Positions 6,538 through 9,579 of a DNA stretch of 9,579 nucleotides are shown here, piece by piece (the first letter of the stretch is position 1; each line of letters starts with the position of its first letter). Both the position numbers and the translations under genes were made by a program. The notes below the pieces were generated by a model. It was given only the letters and a program-made list of their open reading frames with translations, ran no database searches and was not told the DNA's origin. Source of the stretch: an uncultured Nitrospinaceae bacterium (GTDB lineage Bacteria > Nitrospinota > Nitrospinia > Nitrospinales > VA-1); contig CALJGH010000244.1 in NCBI GenBank assembly GCA_938073925.1, forward strand, positions 1-9,579, read 5' to 3'.

Positions 6538-6568
6538 AAGGACTCCTTTAGGATCAGAGAAAAAGGAG
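6538..6568 (+). promoter_or_regulatory. Alternative hairpins that could hide the Shine-Dalgarno of the permease leader
   Basis: CTCCTTT (6543-6549) is fully complementary to AAAGGAG (6562-6568), which contains the only good ribosome site ahead of the permease gene. The same CCTT (6545-6548) can instead pair with AAGG (6538-6541). The two pairings exclude each other, as in translational switches. CCTTCTCT just upstream could also pair with AGAGAAAAAGG. No known riboswitch class was recognised. Confidence 0.35.
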
Positions 6569-6602
6569 ACAATTTACTATGCAAGAAAATTATTTTCACT
6601 AA
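6565..6602 (+). other. Mini-ORF with Shine-Dalgarno in the permease leader
   Basis: GGAG (6565-6568), preceded by at least four A, lies 10 bases before an ATG (6579) opening a 7-codon ORF (MQENYFH, stop 6600-6602). The arrangement, including the block TTTACTATG, repeats that ahead of the binding-protein gene. The stop lies four bases before an in-frame TTG (6607) of the permease frame and 37 bases before its first ATG (6640), so re-initiation is conceivable. Confidence 0.4.
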
Positions 6603-6639
6603 TTACTTGACACTCACAGGTAGTTCAAAAGTTAAATTT

Positions 6640-8718
6640 ATGATTAATCATACAATTATGGATTACTCGTCAAAACATTCAAAATTGTTACAATTTATCT
6701 TTTTGTTAGTTGTCTTCTTATTACTATGTCAATTTATTGTACCTTCTGAAAATAATTTTTTGTGGCGTTTCCCTCCACTTATTAAAGACCTCCCATTTTT
6801 GATTAATGACACTGTAGAATATTTTATGTTCGAATGGATGCCCATCGAGATCTATGACCCTGAAATTGAAGAATTTGAAAAAAGTCCATTAATACAAGAA
6901 GTAACTAGAGCCATTTCAGGGGCGATGCTTTTTTTTATTGAACTTATTCGTGAAATTTTTATAGGTGGGGTTAAAACCATTGTTGCTTTTACAAGTTGGG
7001 ATTTTGTAAGTGAAAATAAGTGGGCGCGCTGGCCAGCACTCCCTTGGACAGTGGTTGCCGGCGGTGCAGTTCTTTTAGGCTATAAACTTCAGGGTAAAGG
7101 CTTGGCAATATTAGCATCTTTTTCAACCATATATATTTCAGTTTTTGGTCAATGGGAACCCGCAATGGAAACTCTCTCGTTTGTATTGATTGCAGCTCCG
7201 ATTTCATTTTTTTTGGGACTTGCATTAGGTGTTTGGTCTTATAAAAGTAAGAAGGTTGAAGCAACATTAAATCCTTTGCTTAATGTTGCCCAGACTATGC
7301 CACATTTTTCATACATTGTTCCGATCATGGTATTTTTTGGAGTTGGTGATCATGCAGGAGCAATTGCAACAATAATTTTTGCAACACCACCGATGGTGCG
7401 CCTGACATTGTTGGGACTTAAAAGGGTGTCCCCGGAAGTTCTGGAAGCTGGCATGATGAGTGGTTGTAACAATTTTCAGCTTATGTTTAAGGTGTTAATT
7501 CCAACTGCAAGACGAGATATTTTAATTGGGGTAAACCAAGTGATTATGCAGTGCTTAGCAATGGCAGTTATTGCATCTTTTATTGGGGCTAAGGGTTTAG
7601 GTTTTAATTTATTGCTTGCACTTAATGGTCTTAGAATTGGACAAGCGTTAGAACAAGGTATTTGTATTGTGCTGATTGCGGTGCTTTTAGATAAAATGTC
7701 TTTAGCATGGGCAAACAAGAAAATTGATTACTTTGCAGATCTTTCATTTTTAGAGCGTCATAAATTTTCATTACTGTTTCTTGCTATTTTTTTAGTAAGC
7801 ACGATACTAGCGTATATTGGGACTTTCTTTTTTAAAGAAGGTTTTAATTATTTGTATATAGTTCCACACAATAAAGGCATTACAGCTGAAACTTTTTTGC
7901 AAGCAGGGGTGGATTGGGTATGGGACACTTTCTTTTTTAGTTTGAAAGCTTTTAATGTATTTCTGATTCAGCAGGTTTTAATGCCAATGAAAGCCGCGTA
8001 TCTAAGTATGCCAGTTGCCGCAACCTTTGTTTTAACAATGGGTATAGGTTACATTGTCGGTGGAATAAGATCAGCACTTATTGTTGGTGGATTTTTGTTA
8101 TTTATTGCATTGACAGAATGGTGGGATAGAGCTCTAATAACGGCTTATATGCTGACTTTTGGAGTCATTGTCTCAGGTATTATCGGCATGACACTTGGCT
8201 CTTTATGTGCACAAAACAAGTTGACCTCAAAAATTATTATACTGGCTTGTGATACGTTTCAGACTTTCCCTTCTTTTATTTATTTGATTCCTGTTATAAT
8301 GCTTTTTGGTGTAACCGACACATCTGTGTTAATTGCAGTTATTGTCTTTGCGACCATTCCTGCTACGCGTTATACAGTGGAAGGACTGAATAATGTTCCA
8401 CCATCTTTGAATGATGCAGGATTGATGTCAGGTGTTACTAGAATTCAAAGATGGTCTAAGATTCAATTGCCTCTAGCTTTTCCACACATGATGCTAGGTA
8501 TTAATCAAACTGTTGTTTTTGCATTATTTATGGTGATTATTGGTGCTATGATTGGAACTGATGATTTAGGACAATTTATTTTAAAAGCTTTGTCAGATAA
8601 AAATGGAGTAGGAAATGGACTGACACTTGGACTTTGTGTCGCCTTTATCGGACTCGCAGTCGATCAGATTATCCGAACCTGGGCAAATGAAAGAAAACAA
8701 ATATTAGGAATAGCTTAA
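6640..8718 (+). CDS. ABC importer permease with two fused ProW-like domains (TmoV-like)
   Basis: A 692-residue inner-membrane protein forming the importer channel, about twice the length of E. coli ProW. After an N-terminal span (about 16-33) comes a polar, acidic stretch (about 60-90). Two homologous permease units follow. The first, about 130-360, carries the ATPase-contact EAA loop EAGMMSG...LIPTARRDILIG (269-297). The second, about 460-680, has DAGLMSG...QLPLAFPHMMLG (592-620). Each unit also repeats a QTMPHFSYIVPIM / QTFPSFIYLIPVI block ahead of FFGV/LFGV. One chain can thus supply both membrane halves for the ATPase dimer. Such double permeases occur in marine betaine/TMAO-type importers (from memory). 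The first ATG (6640) is used; TTG at 6607 or ATG at 6658 are possible, and none has its own ribosome site. It is very AT-rich, like the binding-protein and ATPase genes, and is separated from them by the MFS gene. Confidence 0.88.
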   Translation: MINHTIMDYSSKHSKLLQFIFLLVVFLLLCQFIVPSENNFLWRFPPLIKDLPFLINDTVEYFMFEWMPIEIYDPEIEEFEKSPLIQEVTRAISGAMLFFIELIREIFIGGVKTIVAFTSWDFVSENKWARWPALPWTVVAGGAVLLGYKLQGKGLAILASFSTIYISVFGQWEPAMETLSFVLIAAPISFFLGLALGVWSYKSKKVEATLNPLLNVAQTMPHFSYIVPIMVFFGVGDHAGAIATIIFATPPMVRLTLLGLKRVSPEVLEAGMMSGCNNFQLMFKVLIPTARRDILIGVNQVIMQCLAMAVIASFIGAKGLGFNLLLALNGLRIGQALEQGICIVLIAVLLDKMSLAWANKKIDYFADLSFLERHKFSLLFLAIFLVSTILAYIGTFFFKEGFNYLYIVPHNKGITAETFLQAGVDWVWDTFFFSLKAFNVFLIQQVLMPMKAAYLSMPVAATFVLTMGIGYIVGGIRSALIVGGFLLFIALTEWWDRALITAYMLTFGVIVSGIIGMTLGSLCAQNKLTSKIIILACDTFQTFPSFIYLIPVIMLFGVTDTSVLIAVIVFATIPATRYTVEGLNNVPPSLNDAGLMSGVTRIQRWSKIQLPLAFPHMMLGINQTVVFALFMVIIGAMIGTDDLGQFILKALSDKNGVGNGLTLGLCVAFIGLAVDQIIRTWANERKQILGIA

Positions 8719-8737
8719 CTGAGATTTTCTCAGTTTT
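8717..8737 (+). terminator. Terminator at the end of the permease gene
   Basis: AACTGAG (8717-8723) and CTCAGTT (8729-8735) form a 7-bp stem around ATTTT, with T to 8737. It begins within the permease stop codon and overlaps the 3' end of the convergent small gene (stop at 8730-8732). The T run is short, so strength is moderate, and the reverse strand lacks one. Confidence 0.6.
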
Positions 8738-8909
8738 GAGAATTACGGCGAGCCAGAATCGGAATCAGCCACAGGAAACAGGCAAAAGTCCAGATGATAC
8801 TACCGATAACTGAAAGATAATCTCCGCTGCGGATGCCTGCCGCAATAAAAAAAATCCCTGAAATGATGAAGAAGATTAGACCCGCCAGTTCAAAATAAAA
8901 ATATTTCAT
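8730..8909 (-). CDS. Small two-span membrane protein translationally coupled to rarD
   Basis: A 59-residue protein (MKYFYFELAG...ILARRNSQN) with two predicted membrane spans, about residues 8-26 and 31-52, a short GIRSGDY turn between them and a positively charged end. The start is set by the ATGA overlap with rarD: its ATG (8909-8907) shares bases with the rarD TGA (8908-8906), the classic sign of translational coupling. The frame stays open further upstream inside rarD, but that part is only rarD read in another frame. The family is not recognised and no function is claimed. The gene runs convergently into the permease terminator. Confidence 0.7.
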   Translation of the reverse strand: MKYFYFELAGLIFFIISGIFFIAAGIRSGDYLSVIGSIIWTFACFLWLIPILARRNSQN

Positions 8910-9579
8910 TGCTGATTTGTATTTATGTGCTGATAAGTCTGAATGGTGTTGATGGAATAGATAATCAATCCCGTCCAAATCAGTCCAAAGGTGACAGCAT
9001 GGGTTGTAGTAAAAGTCTCGTTGTAAAGATATACCCCAATTGCGAGTTGGATGGATGGGGTCAAATATTGAAAAAAACCGATAGTTGAATAATGAAGACG
9101 TTTGCCTGAATTGATGAACCACAATAGTGGCAGCGAAGTTACAACACCTGCGCCAAATAATAAAAAGTCCGTCATCCATGCAGTTCCAAAATGTCCAGTT
9201 CCATCAACTTTCCAAAACAATATTAAAACAACTGCCAGAGGTGCAAGTAGAGCTGTTTCCATTAATAGTCCTACCAAAGGCTTAACAGGAATCATTTTAC
9301 GGAATAATCCGTAAAATGAAAATGTGAAAGCTAAAGAAAGTGCAATCCATGGTAGTGAACCAAAATTCCAGATAAAATTCAAGACTCCTAAAGCAGCAAA
9401 ACCCACTGCAACAACTTGCCAAATATTTAAACGTTCTCTCAAAAAGACAGCACCCAACAGGATTACCAGTAGTGGACTGATGAAATAACCTAAACTTGTT
9501 TCAATTACCTGATTTGTGTTCACTCCATAAATGTAAACAAACCAGTTACCTCCTAACAGTGTAGCAGTTCCAAGCAGCA
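8906..9579 (-). CDS. rarD: RarD-family permease (EamA/DMT superfamily), N terminus outside window
   Basis: The visible 224 residues are the C-terminal three quarters of a RarD protein, a 10-span drug/metabolite-type inner-membrane transporter. It matches E. coli RarD well: LLGGNWFVYIYGVN at the window edge, then ETSLGYFISPLLVILLG, FGSLPWIALSLAFTFSFYGL, a VTSLPLLWF span and STIGFFQYLTPSIQLAIGV. The frame is open to base 9577, so the GTG at 9523 is an internal Val, not a start. The physiological substrate of RarD is unknown; the family is annotated as chloramphenicol-sensitive protein. It overlaps the next small gene by four bases. Nothing links it to the amine genes beyond position, and it probably marks the edge of the importer locus. 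Confidence 0.88.
   Translation of the reverse strand, partial: LLGTATLLGGNWFVYIYGVNTNQVIETSLGYFISPLLVILLGAVFLRERLNIWQVVAVGFAALGVLNFIWNFGSLPWIALSLAFTFSFYGLFRKMIPVKPLVGLLMETALLAPLAVVLILFWKVDGTGHFGTAWMTDFLLFGAGVVTSLPLLWFINSGKRLHYSTIGFFQYLTPSIQLAIGVYLYNETFTTTHAVTFGLIWTGLIIYSINTIQTYQHINTNQQ

Noticed and set aside
5150..6560. Insertion-sequence or transposon ends around the MFS gene
   Set aside because: No terminal inverted repeats, target duplication or transposase could be found by eye; only composition suggests transfer.
6607..6637. TTGACA at 6607 as a promoter for the permease gene
   Set aside because: No acceptable -10 at 16-18 bases; the nearest TTAAAT is 19 away and overlaps the likely coding start.
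8910..9179. Minus-strand open frame upstream of the 59-residue protein, giving a possible 149-residue protein
   Set aside because: It lies wholly inside rarD, which has clear homology in its own frame; only the last 59 codons beyond rarD make a plausible gene.
1..9579. tRNA, rRNA or CRISPR
   Set aside because: No cloverleaf, rRNA-like stretch or regularly spaced repeats seen on either strand.

Overview
The window reads as a chromosomal segment of a free-living, probably marine, Pseudomonadota bacterium. RarD and the operon style lean towards Gammaproteobacteria, but that placement is inference with low confidence. No rRNA, tRNA, CRISPR array, transposase or integrase was recognised. The theme is uptake and handling of reduced nitrogen compounds.

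Layout. (1) 1-813, plus strand: the C-terminal part of an FMN-binding glutamate synthase-family protein of the MgsC/GlxD type, closed by a very strong intrinsic terminator (879-913). (2) 2525-986, minus strand: an ammonium transporter gene (amt) followed 34 bases later by a tiny one-span, Trp-rich membrane protein. (3) 2526-2965: a 440-base divergent control region. It holds an amt promoter, a plus-strand promoter whose spacer and -10 contain a (TA)7 repeat, an early terminator-like hairpin and a mini-ORF with a strong Shine-Dalgarno. (4) 2966-8718, plus strand: a quaternary-amine/TMAO-type ABC importer. It has a periplasmic binding protein, then a strong terminator, then an ATPase of the ProV/OpuAA type, then an intervening MFS transporter gene, then a double-length permease carrying two fused permease domains. 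(5) 8730-9579, minus strand: rarD (cut by the window edge), translationally coupled to a 59-residue two-span membrane protein. This pair converges on the permease gene at a shared hairpin.

How the genes may fit together. In marine methylated-amine users, a TmoX/W/V-type importer brings in TMAO or related amines. Demethylation yields methylamine, which the N-methylglutamate route (GmaS, MgsABC, Mgd) converts to formaldehyde and ammonium. An Amt protein next to an MgsC-like subunit and such an importer suits this scheme. Only one enzyme subunit is visible here, so a plain osmolyte importer beside a glutamate-synthase-like (glxBCD-glnT-amt) locus remains possible.

The most unusual parts are regulatory and architectural. 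They are the TA repeat placed so that one added unit would give a 17-base promoter spacer, two similar Shine-Dalgarno/mini-ORF leaders ahead of the binding-protein and permease genes, stacked hairpins that could attenuate transcription or hide a ribosome site, and a GC-richer MFS gene that splits an AT-rich ABC operon.
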